Source: Archangium_A sp035910535 (GTDB lineage: Bacteria > Myxococcota > Myxococcia > Myxococcales > Myxococcaceae). From it: a stretch of 64,000 nucleotides of DNA. The stretch is taken from assembly GCA_035910535.1 (NCBI GenBank), contig JAMHXF010000062.1, forward strand, positions 1 to 64,000, read 5' to 3'. Positions 50,758 to 59,219 of the stretch are shown piece by piece. The position numbers were made by a program, and so were the translations under genes. Within the stretch, counting starts at the first letter, position 1, and every line of letters starts with the position of its first letter. The notes beneath the pieces were generated by a model that was given only the letters and a program-made list of their open reading frames with translations, did not search any database and was not told the DNA's origin.

Positions 50758-51501
50758 GTGCGGCTCTCCGTTCTGCTCATTGTCCTGTGCCTGACGGGGG
50801 CGTGTCGCAAGCCCCACGAGGCACGCCTTTCAGAGGGAGACAGCGCGGCCGCATCAGGCCGTTGGGACGACGCGCGCACGAAGTGGGAAGCCGCCGTTTC
50901 TGCCGACGCGAGCTCAGCTGTCGCTCACGCGCGCCTCGGTGCCGCGCTCTGGCATCTCGACCGCCGTGACGACGCGCAGCGCGAATGGGCCGAGGCTGTG
51001 AAGCTCGACGCCACGAACGAAGACGCGCTCGAGGGGCTGGCCCGCTTCGCGTTGGAGGCGCGCGACGCTGGCGCTGCGGTCTCGCTGCTCTCGACGATCT
51101 CCGAGCCGTCATCTCCGTCGTTCAAGAAGGTGCAGGCCCGCGCGCTGCTGGCTCGTGGCGAGCCGGGTGACGCTGCGGCCGCGCTGGAGCTCGCTTCGTC
51201 GAACGACGCCGACGCCGAGAGTCGCTACCTCGTGGGCTGCGCGGAGCTGGCGCTGCGACGTTTCGGAGATGCGCAGACGACGCTCGACGCGTTGTTGCGC
51301 GCGCACCCCGCTTCACCGCTCGGCAGCTACGGGCTGGCTCGACTCGCCGCAGCCCAGCAGCGGCAGACTGACGTGTTGTTGAACCTCGCGACGGCGAAGG
51401 CCGCTGCGGGCTCGTCGTGGAACGCCGCGCACGTGGCGGCAGACCCGGCATTCGCTTTCCTTGCAACCGCGCCGGAGTTCAAGGCGCTCGTAGGCCCGTG
51501 A
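50758..51501 (+). CDS. TPR-repeat lipoprotein
   Basis: 247 residues from GTG 50758, which gives the lipoprotein signal MRLSVLLIVLCLTGACRKP (lipobox TGAC). An upstream in-frame GTG at 50713 would place 15 residues before it and spoil the signal. The mature part is built of tetratricopeptide-like helical repeats: EGDSAAASGRWDDARTKWEAAV, AHARLGAALWHLDRRDDAQREW, and later RYLVGCAELALRRFGDAQTTL. Such lipoproteins usually scaffold envelope complexes. It lies 1 bp before plsC and should be co-transcribed with it. Confidence 0.8.
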   Translation: MRLSVLLIVLCLTGACRKPHEARLSEGDSAAASGRWDDARTKWEAAVSADASSAVAHARLGAALWHLDRRDDAQREWAEAVKLDATNEDALEGLARFALEARDAGAAVSLLSTISEPSSPSFKKVQARALLARGEPGDAAAALELASSNDADAESRYLVGCAELALRRFGDAQTTLDALLRAHPASPLGSYGLARLAAAQQRQTDVLLNLATAKAAAGSSWNAAHVAADPAFAFLATAPEFKALVGP

Positions 51502-51502
51502 C

Positions 51503-52276
51503 ATGTTGAGAAACCTCTTCTGCATCTTCGTCGCCGTCGTGTGGACGCTCGTGTTGTTCCCCGTGACGTTGGTCTTCATGCTGGTCACGCTCAACCCGTC
51601 GGCGTCGATGGTGATCGTTCAGCGGGTGTGGTCGCCGATTCTGCTGTGGGCTGGCGGCGCGAAGCTCGAGGTGCAGGGCCTCGAGAACCTCAAGCCGGGC
51701 CAGCCGTACATCTTCGCCAGCAATCACCAGAGCACCATCGACATTCCCGCGCTCTTCGTCGCGCTGCCTGTCGACTTCCGCTTCGTGGCGAAGAAGGCGC
51801 TGCAGTACGTGCCGGCGCTCGGTTGGTACATGACGGTGGCGAAGTTCGTGTTCATCGATCGCTCGAATCATCGCGACGCGGTCAAGTCGCTCGAGCAGGC
51901 CGGCGAGCGCATTCGAGGCGGCGTCAGCATCGTGATGTTCGCCGAAGGCACGCGCAGCGATGACCGGCGGGTGTTGCCCTTCAAGAAGGGGCCGTTCGCG
52001 CTCGCGATGCACGCCCAGGTGCCCGTGGTGCCGGTGACCGTCGAAGGCTCCGGCAAGTTGATGCCGAAGAACTCGTGGAACATCACGCCGGGGCCGGTGA
52101 CGGTCCGCATCGGCGCGCCGATCGACGTGGCGCAGTTCGGCGACGATCGCATGGCGCTCATTCGCGCGGTGCGCGGCAAGGTCATCGAGCAGAGCCTCGC
52201 CATGGGCGGGCTGGGCGGAGATCAAGACGACGTGGTCGCAGCGCGCGGCTTCGAAGGTCGCGCGAAGCCGGGCTGA
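51503..52276 (+). CDS. plsC: 1-acyl-sn-glycerol-3-phosphate acyltransferase
   Basis: Makes phosphatidic acid by acylating lysophosphatidic acid. 257 residues. N-terminal membrane helix (CIFVAVVWTLVLFPVTLVFML), catalytic FASNHQSTIDIPAL (NHxxxxD), FRFVAKKALQYVPALGWY, and the substrate motif FAEGTRSDD, followed by VPVVPVTVEGSG. It starts 1 bp after the TPR lipoprotein and converges with the REC-PATAN gene. Together with plsB at 29856 it covers both acylation steps, though the two are far apart. Confidence 0.94.
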   Translation: MLRNLFCIFVAVVWTLVLFPVTLVFMLVTLNPSASMVIVQRVWSPILLWAGGAKLEVQGLENLKPGQPYIFASNHQSTIDIPALFVALPVDFRFVAKKALQYVPALGWYMTVAKFVFIDRSNHRDAVKSLEQAGERIRGGVSIVMFAEGTRSDDRRVLPFKKGPFALAMHAQVPVVPVTVEGSGKLMPKNSWNITPGPVTVRIGAPIDVAQFGDDRMALIRAVRGKVIEQSLAMGGLGGDQDDVVAARGFEGRAKPG

Positions 52277-52280
52277 CGCT

Positions 52281-53792
52281 TCAGAGGTCGAGCGAGCTGT
52301 TACTGGCCTCGGGCAGCTCTTGCGACGACGACTGCATGCCCGAGAGCAGCAGCGTGCGCACCGCGGCCGAAATGTCGGTGTCGATCATCACCGCGCCGGC
52401 TGGGGCTCCGCGAAGGGCTGAAGGCAAAAGCGACGTAGCGTTGAGCCCGCCTGCCGCGCCGCCGGTCGCGAGCACGACAGGCAACCGGAGCTCGAACGCG
52501 CAGTAGCGCGCGAGGCGCAGCACCGAGTCGCTGTCTTCGAGCAGCAGCACGCCGAGCGCAGACGAAAGAAACGGCCGCCACAACGGCCGCGCGGCTTCGG
52601 CTGTCGGCGCGAAGACGAAGTCGATCTTCAAGACGTCGCTGACCTCGAGCGTGGCCAGCGTGCCGAAGCTGCTGCGCAGACATGCGGGGTCGCTGCCGTG
52701 CTTGAGACCCTTGAGCGAACGAAGGAACCAGCGCCCCGCTTTCGGGCCCGTACCGGCGAGCAGCACCTTGGCGGTGATCGCGTTGCGATGCGGGCGACCC
52801 CGCAGCAGTCTGCCGCGCAGCGCGTGCACTTCCGCGGTGCCGAGCAGCGGCGCCTCTTCGACACCGACCGCGTCGAAGCGCTGCACGACGCCCTTCTCGA
52901 TGAGCGTGATGAGCGCGCCGAGAATGTCGAGATCGGCCGCGTCGGCGAGGTCGAGCAGCTCGCTCAACTTTCGCGGCTGGTTCAACACGCGCAGAACTTC
53001 CTTCGTCACCGGGTGCGGGTCGATGAGCTCGGCGCTGTCGGGCACCAGCGCCAGCATCTGTTGCAGGCCGGGCAACACGCCGAGCAAGCGCTCGCGCTCG
53101 TCGGTCTGACGCATGCCCTCGAGCAACGCGTCTTCCATCGTGCGGTTGATCTTCGTGCGCGACGGCGCGGGGCCGGGGTGAAAGGCGAAGGTGCCGTCTC
53201 TCCAGCCCACGAGGCGGAAGAAGGCTTTCTCTCCTTCGATGTCGTTGGCGCGCGCGTTGACCGGCTTGCCGTCGGCGATCTGAATCTCTCCGCGCTCTTG
53301 ACCGTGGTGCAGCGAGAGCCGGCCCGTGCGCCGATTCATCGACATGATCTGCATGAGATCAGGCAACGGAAGCTGGCTGAGCCCGCCTTCGATCTCCTGC
53401 GCGTCTCCACGCAGTTGCTGCGCGGCTTCACCACGGCGACACAGGTGATCGATGCGCGCGATCACCTCGTCGATGTTGAAGGGCTTGGTCAGCACGCCCT
53501 CACGCAACTGACGAAAACGATCGAGGTCGCGCGACGCCGTGGTGACCACCACGGGAATGTCTTCCGTGCGCGGGTTCGACCCGAGGATCTGAATGAACGA
53601 GCGCGCCTCGATGAGCGTGCAGGTCTCGTCGAAGAGGATCACGTCGGGGTGCCGCAGCACCGAGACCTCCAACGCCTTCGAGCCGTCGGGCGCGTACTGC
53701 ACCTGATAGCCGCGAGCGCGCAGCGCCTTGGTCAACGCACGCACGGCGCCGACGTCGGGGTCTGCCAACAACACTTTTCGCGCGGTCGCCAT
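52281..53792 (-). CDS. Response regulator: REC plus DUF4388 (PATAN) domain
   Basis: 503 residues. Receiver domain about 1-118: acidic pair D11/D13, phospho-acceptor D55 in VILFDETCTL, T84/T85, K103 in LTKPFN. DUF4388/PATAN domain about 135-240: LPLPDLMQIMSMNRRTGRLSLHHGQERGEIQIADGKPV and EKAFFRLVGWRDGTFAF, as in myxobacterial and cyanobacterial signalling proteins. The rest (about 250-503) is unassigned. There is no DNA-binding domain, so output is by protein contact. It follows the GGDEF-like gene by 2 bp, suggesting a signalling pair. Confidence 0.88.
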   Translation of the reverse strand: MATARKVLLADPDVGAVRALTKALRARGYQVQYAPDGSKALEVSVLRHPDVILFDETCTLIEARSFIQILGSNPRTEDIPVVVTTASRDLDRFRQLREGVLTKPFNIDEVIARIDHLCRRGEAAQQLRGDAQEIEGGLSQLPLPDLMQIMSMNRRTGRLSLHHGQERGEIQIADGKPVNARANDIEGEKAFFRLVGWRDGTFAFHPGPAPSRTKINRTMEDALLEGMRQTDERERLLGVLPGLQQMLALVPDSAELIDPHPVTKEVLRVLNQPRKLSELLDLADAADLDILGALITLIEKGVVQRFDAVGVEEAPLLGTAEVHALRGRLLRGRPHRNAITAKVLLAGTGPKAGRWFLRSLKGLKHGSDPACLRSSFGTLATLEVSDVLKIDFVFAPTAEAARPLWRPFLSSALGVLLLEDSDSVLRLARYCAFELRLPVVLATGGAAGGLNATSLLPSALRGAPAGAVMIDTDISAAVRTLLLSGMQSSSQELPEASNSSLDL

Positions 53793-53794
53793 GT

Positions 53795-55195
53795 TCAGTA
53801 GGGCTGCAGGTCGTACGCAGTCTGGAGTTTGGAAACGAGGCCTTCGACCAGAGTCGGGTCGGAGGTGTGGAAGCCCCACGTCGCGCCGCGACCTCGCCGC
53901 TGCAGCAACGCGTAGGCCGAGCCGTCACCCATCCACAGCAGGAACTCGTGACGCGCGAGGCGGTCGTCGCCTTCGAGGAACACGGGCGTCATCGCGTGGT
54001 GCTCCTGCAGGTCGGCGTGACGACCCAGCACGTAGACGCGCGGCGCGAAGTCGGACGGCGCGTTGTCGAGCGCGCGAACGATCGGCAGGTCACCCTTCAC
54101 CGCCGGCCCACCGACGTAGAGCAGCCCGCGCGCCATCGGCTCACGGAGGAACTCGCGCCCGATTTCAGACTGCAGCTCTTCGAAGAGCACATCGGCGACC
54201 TTGCCGCGGCGCGACGGTTCGCCCGACGCGTCGGGCAACTTGGGGCTGCGTGAGTTGCCGAGCAGCAACTCGACCTCGTCCCAGAATGGGAGCGGCTCGA
54301 GCCGCAGGTGGTGATGCAGCGAGCCACGACGCTCGTCCATGCGACGGCGACAGCAGATGAGCAGCTCGTCGAAGTCGTCACCGTCGCGCGGAAACGTCGC
54401 CACGCCGCCGGTCAACCCCATCGGCACGCGGGCCTCGAGCGCCCGCGCGTCGGTCTCTTCCAGCACCGAGGTCAGCGCGCGGCGCAGAAACATCAGCCCG
54501 CCGAAGTAGTCGGTCTCGGGCAGCAGCACGTGGAACTCCTGCTCGGTGGCGCGGGCCACCACGTCGGAGTCGCGGATGATCTGCGAGATGACACGCAAGA
54601 CGATCTGCTGCGCCTGCCGCACCGCCGCGTGACCGACGCGCTGGCGAATACCGGCGAGGTTGTCCAACGAGAAGGTCAGCAACGAGAACGCGCGGCCGTA
54701 GCGGCGCGCTTTGTAGATCTCCTTCGTCGCGTAGTCGGTGAAGTACGAGAGCGTGTACGCGCCCGTTTCACGATCGCGCAGGCCCTGACGTTGGAGCTGC
54801 GCGAAGCGCGTGGCGGTCTTGAGCGCGGTCGCGGCGAACTGGCCGAAGGTCTCGCACTGCGCCAGCAATTCGTCAGAGAACGAACCAGAGATGGGGTCAG
54901 ACAGCTGCGCGAGCGCGACCAGCTCTCCGCCCGGCGTCAGCAGCGGCACCAGCAACGACGTGTCGGCCTTCCACGCGTGCGCCTGCACGAGGTTCGGGTC
55001 GACCAGCTCAGGCAACGCCGCGCGATCGAGCAGGCCCCGCCACGCGCGCAAGCGCATGCCCACGCGCTCGCCGGCCACCCACAGCGCACCTGATTGTGCA
55101 GCGCACAACGAAGCGAACTCCGAGAGCACGCGCTCCTGGAGCGATTCGATCTCGGTGACGCCGACGATGGCGAGGCAGCGTTGGTCGAGCGTCAC
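53795..55195 (-). CDS. GAF plus degenerate-GGDEF protein
   Basis: 466 residues from GTG 55195, which overlaps the dapF stop (GTGA). GAF-like domain about 8-130; GGDEF fold about 140-310, opening with DRETGAYTLSYF. The active-site motif GGDEF is replaced by TEQEF (residues 217-221), so diguanylate cyclase activity should be lost, but the inhibitory-site RxxD (RDSD, 208-211) directly ahead is kept. That suggests a cyclic-di-GMP receptor. The C-terminal 130 residues (GKVADVLFEELQ... RVYVLGRHADL... FLLWMGDGSAYALLQRRG) match no domain I know. Confidence 0.85.
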   Translation of the reverse strand: MTLDQRCLAIVGVTEIESLQERVLSEFASLCAAQSGALWVAGERVGMRLRAWRGLLDRAALPELVDPNLVQAHAWKADTSLLVPLLTPGGELVALAQLSDPISGSFSDELLAQCETFGQFAATALKTATRFAQLQRQGLRDRETGAYTLSYFTDYATKEIYKARRYGRAFSLLTFSLDNLAGIRQRVGHAAVRQAQQIVLRVISQIIRDSDVVARATEQEFHVLLPETDYFGGLMFLRRALTSVLEETDARALEARVPMGLTGGVATFPRDGDDFDELLICCRRRMDERRGSLHHHLRLEPLPFWDEVELLLGNSRSPKLPDASGEPSRRGKVADVLFEELQSEIGREFLREPMARGLLYVGGPAVKGDLPIVRALDNAPSDFAPRVYVLGRHADLQEHHAMTPVFLEGDDRLARHEFLLWMGDGSAYALLQRRGRGATWGFHTSDPTLVEGLVSKLQTAYDLQPY

Positions 55196-56004
55196 GAGGT
55201 CCGACCCTCGAACACGAAGCGCACCGGGCCCTTGAGCCAGACTTGCGAGAGGTCGCGGGCGACCTTGATCTCCAGCACGCCACCGGGGAGCTCGACGGGC
55301 ACCCACGCGTCGAACGGGCCGCGATCAGCGAGCGCGTTGGCGACGACCGCCGCGCACGCGCCTGTACCGCACGCCAACGTCAGGCCTACGCCGCGCTCCC
55401 ACACCGTCACGCGCAGGCCGCCTTCCTCGCGCGGCTCGACGAACTCCACATTGGTGCGCTGCACAAAAAGGGGGTGGCGCTCGAGCCCCGGGCCCAGCCG
55501 CGCGGCTTCAGACGGAGGCGTGTCGAGCAACACGAGGTGCGGGTTGCCCATGCTGACGGCGGTGCCCACGAGCCCTTCGATGGGCTGACGAATGAAGGGC
55601 CCACCGTGAGGAAGAATGGGCGCCTCGAGGCGTGCGGGGCCCATGGCGACGGTGACGCGATCGACAGAGCCCTCGCGCCAGTCGATCTTGCAGCCGAGCA
55701 CGCCCGCGCCGGTGGCGACCTTGAGCTCGCGCGGCTGCTGCGGGTCGTGTTCAGCGAGGTACTTCACGACGCAGCGCAGGCCGTTGCCGCACATCTCCGC
55801 GATGCTGCCGTCGGCGTTGTGCACCACCATGCGACCGGCGGTGCCCGCCTCAGGGAGGATCGACAACACGCCGTCAGCGCCGATGCCGAAGTGGCGATCG
55901 CACAGACGGCGTGAAGTCTCGGCGTCGACGTCTTGACCCGACTCACGTCGGTCGATGACGACGAAGTCGTTGCCCAGGCCCTGGTACTTGAAGAACGGCT
56001 CCAA
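55192..56004 (-). CDS. dapF: Diaminopimelate epimerase
   Basis: Converts LL- to meso-diaminopimelate for lysine and peptidoglycan. 270 residues. FFKYQGLGNDFVVID is the family start; the catalytic cysteines lie in EMCGNGLRCVVKY and LACGTGACAAVV; SMGNPHLVLL is also conserved. It is placed between an SDR gene (21 bp upstream) and the GGDEF-like signalling gene, an arrangement with no obvious metabolic meaning. Confidence 0.96.
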   Translation of the reverse strand: MEPFFKYQGLGNDFVVIDRRESGQDVDAETSRRLCDRHFGIGADGVLSILPEAGTAGRMVVHNADGSIAEMCGNGLRCVVKYLAEHDPQQPRELKVATGAGVLGCKIDWREGSVDRVTVAMGPARLEAPILPHGGPFIRQPIEGLVGTAVSMGNPHLVLLDTPPSEAARLGPGLERHPLFVQRTNVEFVEPREEGGLRVTVWERGVGLTLACGTGACAAVVANALADRGPFDAWVPVELPGGVLEIKVARDLSQVWLKGPVRFVFEGRTS

Positions 56005-56025
56005 ACGAGTGCCTCGTAGCCAGAA

Positions 56026-56772
56026 TCAGAAGCTCATTCCACCGTCGACGTCGATGGTCTGACCGTTCAAGTAGTCGCACTCGAGGATGAACTTCACCGC
56101 GAGCCAGATGTCTTCGGGCTGGCCGATGCGACCGACGGGGATCTTCTCGACGAACGCCGAGAGCGCCTTCTGGTTCATGCCGGCGGTCATCGGGGTCTCG
56201 ATCATGCCGGGCGCGATGGCGCCGACACGAATGCCGAACTGTGCGAACTCGCGCGCCCAGGTGACGGTGTTGGCCGCGAGCGCCGCCTTGGCCGACACGT
56301 AGTTCGACTGGCCGCGGTTGCCGTGCCGCGCGATGGAGCTCATGTTGACGATGACGCCGGGCTTGCTCTCGGTGGTCACCATCTTCGCGACGACTTCACG
56401 AACCATCATCGTGGCGCCGGTGAGGTTCACGCCGATGACCGCGTTGAAGTTGTCGAGCGACATCTTCGAGACCTGGCCGGTGGTCTTGTCCTTCTTCACC
56501 AGCAGGCCGTCGCGGAGAATGCCGGCGTTGTTGATGAGGCCATTGAGCCCGCCAAGCTCGGTGTTCGCCCACTCGACGAACTCGACGATGTCCTGCTCTT
56601 TGCTGACGTCGAGCTTGCGACGCTTGATGCCTTCGGGGAGCGCCGCGAGCGCGGTCTCGTTGACGTCGCCCACCGCGACCTTCGCGCCCGCCTCGTGAAG
56701 CCGCTTGGCGAAATGCGTACCCATGCCCTGTGCGCCGCCGGTGACGATGATCTTGAGATCGTTGAGGTTCAT
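56026..56772 (-). CDS. Short-chain dehydrogenase, 3-oxoacyl-ACP/acetoacetyl-CoA reductase type
   Basis: 248 residues of classical SDR. Cofactor motif VTGGAQGMGTHFAKRL, GDVNE at the end of beta 2, LINNAGIL, catalytic Ser in VNMSSIARHG, and the YxxxK pair in NYVSAKAALAA, then GAIAPGMIETPM. The TGGxxGxG plus acidic/Asn beta-2 end leaves NAD/NADP preference open. It resembles FabG/PhaB. The phasin and PhaR-like genes next door make a PhaB-like role in polyhydroxyalkanoate precursor supply reasonable but unproven. It heads the SDR-dapF-GGDEF-REC run. Confidence 0.88.
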   Translation of the reverse strand: MNLNDLKIIVTGGAQGMGTHFAKRLHEAGAKVAVGDVNETALAALPEGIKRRKLDVSKEQDIVEFVEWANTELGGLNGLINNAGILRDGLLVKKDKTTGQVSKMSLDNFNAVIGVNLTGATMMVREVVAKMVTTESKPGVIVNMSSIARHGNRGQSNYVSAKAALAANTVTWAREFAQFGIRVGAIAPGMIETPMTAGMNQKALSAFVEKIPVGRIGQPEDIWLAVKFILECDYLNGQTIDVDGGMSF

Positions 56773-57021
56773 GCGGCGTGAAGACCCGATCCGAGCGCGG
56801 CGTTCAAGCACTCAATTGGTTCGACAGGCACGCGGCTCGTGCTCGAGCTCACGGCAAAGTCCAACGACCTACGCCTGAAAGAAAGCGACCCCAGGTGGCG
56901 AAAGCGCGCCGGATCACTCGGCGCCGACCGCTGGTGGCCGTGAGTTCATCGCGCCGCAGTTGCCGCTGAACACAAACTCAGCGCGCCAGATCTCTCACAC
57001 GCTGGCGCGCGAGCATGCGAC
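56773..57021. other. Intergenic stretch between the SDR and phasin genes
   Basis: 249 bp with no credible gene. The one clear element is a 9-bp inverted repeat, GCGCGCCAG (56981-56989) and CTGGCGCGC (57002-57010), with a 12-bp loop. It lies downstream of the minus-strand phasin gene. On that strand it is followed by a moderately T-rich TGAGTTTGTGTT and may be a weak terminator for phasin. A promoter for the SDR operon is expected here but was not recognised. Confidence 0.4.
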
Positions 57022-57297
57022 TCAGGCCTTGAACGTCTCGGCCGTCTTCTTGGCGTTGTCCATGGTCAGCTTTCGCCAGCCCGCCGCGAGCTCATTGACG
57101 TAGTTGAACTGGGACTTCACCAGCTCGTTCATCTCGTCGATCTGCGTGTTGCCGTACTCGATCCACTTCGTGTGGGCCTTGCCCATCTCCTCGAAGATCT
57201 GGGTGAAGCGCTGCGACTGCTCCTCGAACAGCTTCACGAACTGCTCGGGGGCGACAACATTGTGCACCTGCGAAGAAGCGGTCTTGGTCTCGGCCAT
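57022..57297 (-). CDS. Phasin family protein
   Basis: 91 residues, mostly helical and amphipathic: FVKLFEEQSQRFTQIFEEMGKAHTKWIEYGNTQIDEMNELV, then SQFNYVNELAAGWRKLTMDNAKKTAETF, the pattern of phasins that coat polyhydroxyalkanoate granules. The start ATG 57297 gives MAETKTASSQVHNV. It has its own promoter (57355-57382) preceded by a TGCA-repeat motif. The neighbouring PhaR-type gene supports granule-related regulation. It is short for a phasin, so a general acyl- or membrane-associated helical protein is the alternative. Confidence 0.72.
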   Translation of the reverse strand: MAETKTASSQVHNVVAPEQFVKLFEEQSQRFTQIFEEMGKAHTKWIEYGNTQIDEMNELVKSQFNYVNELAAGWRKLTMDNAKKTAETFKA

Positions 57298-57354
57298 GGT
57301 GGTGTTCCTCGTTACGGGTTGTTTCCGAGCGCCAGTTCGCCCGGAACGAGTCAC

Positions 57355-57403
57355 AAAGTAGCCAGCTGACGCCTCGCGTCAAGTCGAAATTTGTGCACTG
57401 CAC
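57355..57403 (-). promoter_or_regulatory. Phasin promoter with TGCA-repeat operator candidate
   Basis: Read on the minus strand: -35 TTGACG (57382-57377), 16-bp spacer, -10 TACTTT (57360-57355). Just upstream, TTGTGCACTGCAC (57391-57403, plus-strand reading) holds two TGCA units 5 bp apart. PhaR proteins of other bacteria recognise TGC/GCA-rich sites in phasin promoters, so PhaR control is a fair inference. Confidence 0.5.
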
Positions 57404-57413
57404 CATTTCTTCG

Positions 57414-57926
57414 TCATTTCTTTCGCTTACGCAGCATGCCTTTGAGCTCGTCGAGCTCGCGCCGGAGGTCTGACACGTCGTTCGACGGCTGCGGCGGGCC
57501 ACCGGTGCTGGGCGCAGGCACCGGAGGAACCGACGACTGACCCCACCCGGCGTACGGCGTACCGCCCTGCGCGAACTGCTGCATGGCGACCAGCGGGTTG
57601 AAAGGCATGAAACTCTGGCTGGCCTTGCGGGTCTGCAGGTAGAGCTCCAGCGCCGACTGCACGTAGCGCCCGAGGAACTCGGTGAGCGCGTCGTCTCCGA
57701 GGCGAATGAGCTGGTGGAGCAGCTGCGCCGGGAAGATTTTATCGGCGCCGCGACCCTCGATGATGATCTGCGTCAGCGTGCTTTGCGTGAGGTCGGCGCC
57801 GGTCTTGGCGTCGATGACGCGCGCCTCAGCACCATCACGAATCGCCGCCGTGAGATCGTCGAGCGTGATGTAGCGCGAGGCCTCGGTGTCGTAGAGCCGC
57901 CGGTTGCCGTACTTCTTGATGAGCAT
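57414..57926 (-). CDS. phaR: Polyhydroxyalkanoate synthesis regulator (PhaR type)
   Basis: 170 residues. The N-terminus IKKYGNRRLYDTEASRYITLDDL is the PHB/PHA accumulation regulator DNA-binding domain. The following VIDAKTGADLTQSTLTQIIIE and FLGRYVQSALELYLQTR form the PHB_acc segment. The C-terminus is Pro/Ser-rich, then a helix (DLRRELDELKGMLRKRKK). PhaR represses phasin genes and is released by the polymer. The start ATG 57926 has no ribosome site, and a candidate -10 (TACGGT) lies only 8 bases ahead, so the transcript may be leaderless. A TGCA-type motif overlaps the matching -35 (TTGCGT), fitting self-repression. Confidence 0.88.
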   Translation of the reverse strand: MLIKKYGNRRLYDTEASRYITLDDLTAAIRDGAEARVIDAKTGADLTQSTLTQIIIEGRGADKIFPAQLLHQLIRLGDDALTEFLGRYVQSALELYLQTRKASQSFMPFNPLVAMQQFAQGGTPYAGWGQSSVPPVPAPSTGGPPQPSNDVSDLRRELDELKGMLRKRKK

Positions 57927-58199
57927 GATCGAGCACCGTACCCAGTCTTGTGTGCAACGCAACATGACCGCTTGACAAGCTCGTGACGAACGCGCCATGA
58001 GGCCGCCCGTTGTTCGCACCTGCACAATGAGGCCTTCATGGCGCGCCGCGCAGCAGACAGCTCGAACGATGTTGCAGTGCAGCATTCCAGGGCCACTTCT
58101 CTCGCTGCGATCGCACACGAGCTGAGCCTCGGTTTCCGGGCCGCCCGGTGGATTTCACGAACGACGAGGCGTATGGCCGGTGCGCTTTCGGAGGCTCCC
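57927..58199. promoter_or_regulatory. Regulatory intergenic region between phaR and the envelope cassette
   Basis: 273 bp without a gene. It carries three TGCA-type motifs similar to the one at the phasin promoter: TTGTGTGCAACGCAAC (57948-57963), GCACCTGCACAA (58017-58026 region, reverse sense) and TTGCAGTGCAGC (58072-58083). The first overlaps the predicted phaR promoter; the third lies about 120 bp upstream of the lipoprotein start at 58200 and might bring the cassette under the same regulator. Confidence 0.4.
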
Positions 58200-59219
58200 G
58201 TGCGTCGTCATTTCATTCTGTGTGCCTGCCTGGTTCTGGCGGCCTGTTCGTCTCAACCTCCGATGGTCGAATGCCGCGTCGGCGCTGACTGTGCGAGCGG
58301 CGTGTGTCGCGGCGACGGCACCTGCGAACCCGAGAAGGTCGTCAACGCTGATGCGGGCGTTACCGACGCGGGCGTCGACGCCGGTGTCGATGCCGGCATG
58401 CACAACCCTGATTCTGGCGTGCTGCCTGACGGCGGCTTCGACGCTGGCACGCCGGTGGGTTGCCTGCCGAACAACGACGGCACCATCGAACGCGGCGAGG
58501 TCTTCTTTCAGGCAGGGCTGCGCGCGACGTTCCGCATCAGCGGCGCGGCGACGTTCGACACCGCAGGCACGGCGCAGGCCGACGGCGGGCGCGCGTGGAA
58601 CTTCGACACCACGCTCGCAGGCGATGCCTCGCGGCTGGTCGAGACGAAGGCGCTGACGGGCGAATGGTACGAGGCCGACTTCCCCGACGCGGGCTACGTG
58701 AGTGAGCTGGGCCAGGGCAGCGACCTGCTTGGCGTGTTCTCGTCGGCTGCTGACGGGCTCTATCTTCAGGGCGTCGTCTCGACGGCCGACGGCACCAGCT
58801 CGACGAAGCTCAGGTACACGCCGTGGGTGAAGGTGCTCCAGTTTCCGCTGCGCCATGGCGAATCGTGGTCGACCGACACCACCGTCGACGGCAAGTACCA
58901 GGGCTATGTCGTCGGCAACGCGGCGTTCGGTACCGGCCTGCCCTTCCAGCGCGAGGTCTACACGTCAACCGTCGACCGCGCGGGCGACGCGACGACACCG
59001 TTTGCGCCGGCGACTCCGTTCGGCGTGTTGCGGGTGCGAACAGTGCTCGAGCGCTACACGCGCGTCTTCACGCTCAACCCGTGGTTCAAGGCGCTGACGC
59101 TGCGCAGCTACACGTGGAACGCCGAGTGCTTCGGCACGGTGGCCACCGCGAACTCCGAAGACAACGAGACCAGCACCGAGTTCACCGACGCTGCCGAAGT
59201 GCGGAGATTGTCGCGGTGA
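58200..59219 (+). CDS. Lipoprotein of the envelope cassette, paralogue A
   Basis: 339 residues. GTG 58200 with GGAGG just upstream gives MRRHFILCACLVLAACSSQPP (lipobox LAAC). A Cys-containing N-terminal part (ECRVGADCASGVCRGDGTCEP) and an Asp/Ala/Gly linker (DAGVTDAGVDAGVDAG) precede a beta-rich domain from CLPNNDGTIERGE to the end. This domain is homologous to that of the lipoprotein at 61734: shared PLxxGxxW, LRVRT, ECFGxVA and ExRRL positions. The function is unknown. Its TGA overlaps the GTG of the hydrolase (GTGA). Confidence 0.75.
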   Translation: MRRHFILCACLVLAACSSQPPMVECRVGADCASGVCRGDGTCEPEKVVNADAGVTDAGVDAGVDAGMHNPDSGVLPDGGFDAGTPVGCLPNNDGTIERGEVFFQAGLRATFRISGAATFDTAGTAQADGGRAWNFDTTLAGDASRLVETKALTGEWYEADFPDAGYVSELGQGSDLLGVFSSAADGLYLQGVVSTADGTSSTKLRYTPWVKVLQFPLRHGESWSTDTTVDGKYQGYVVGNAAFGTGLPFQREVYTSTVDRAGDATTPFAPATPFGVLRVRTVLERYTRVFTLNPWFKALTLRSYTWNAECFGTVATANSEDNETSTEFTDAAEVRRLSR

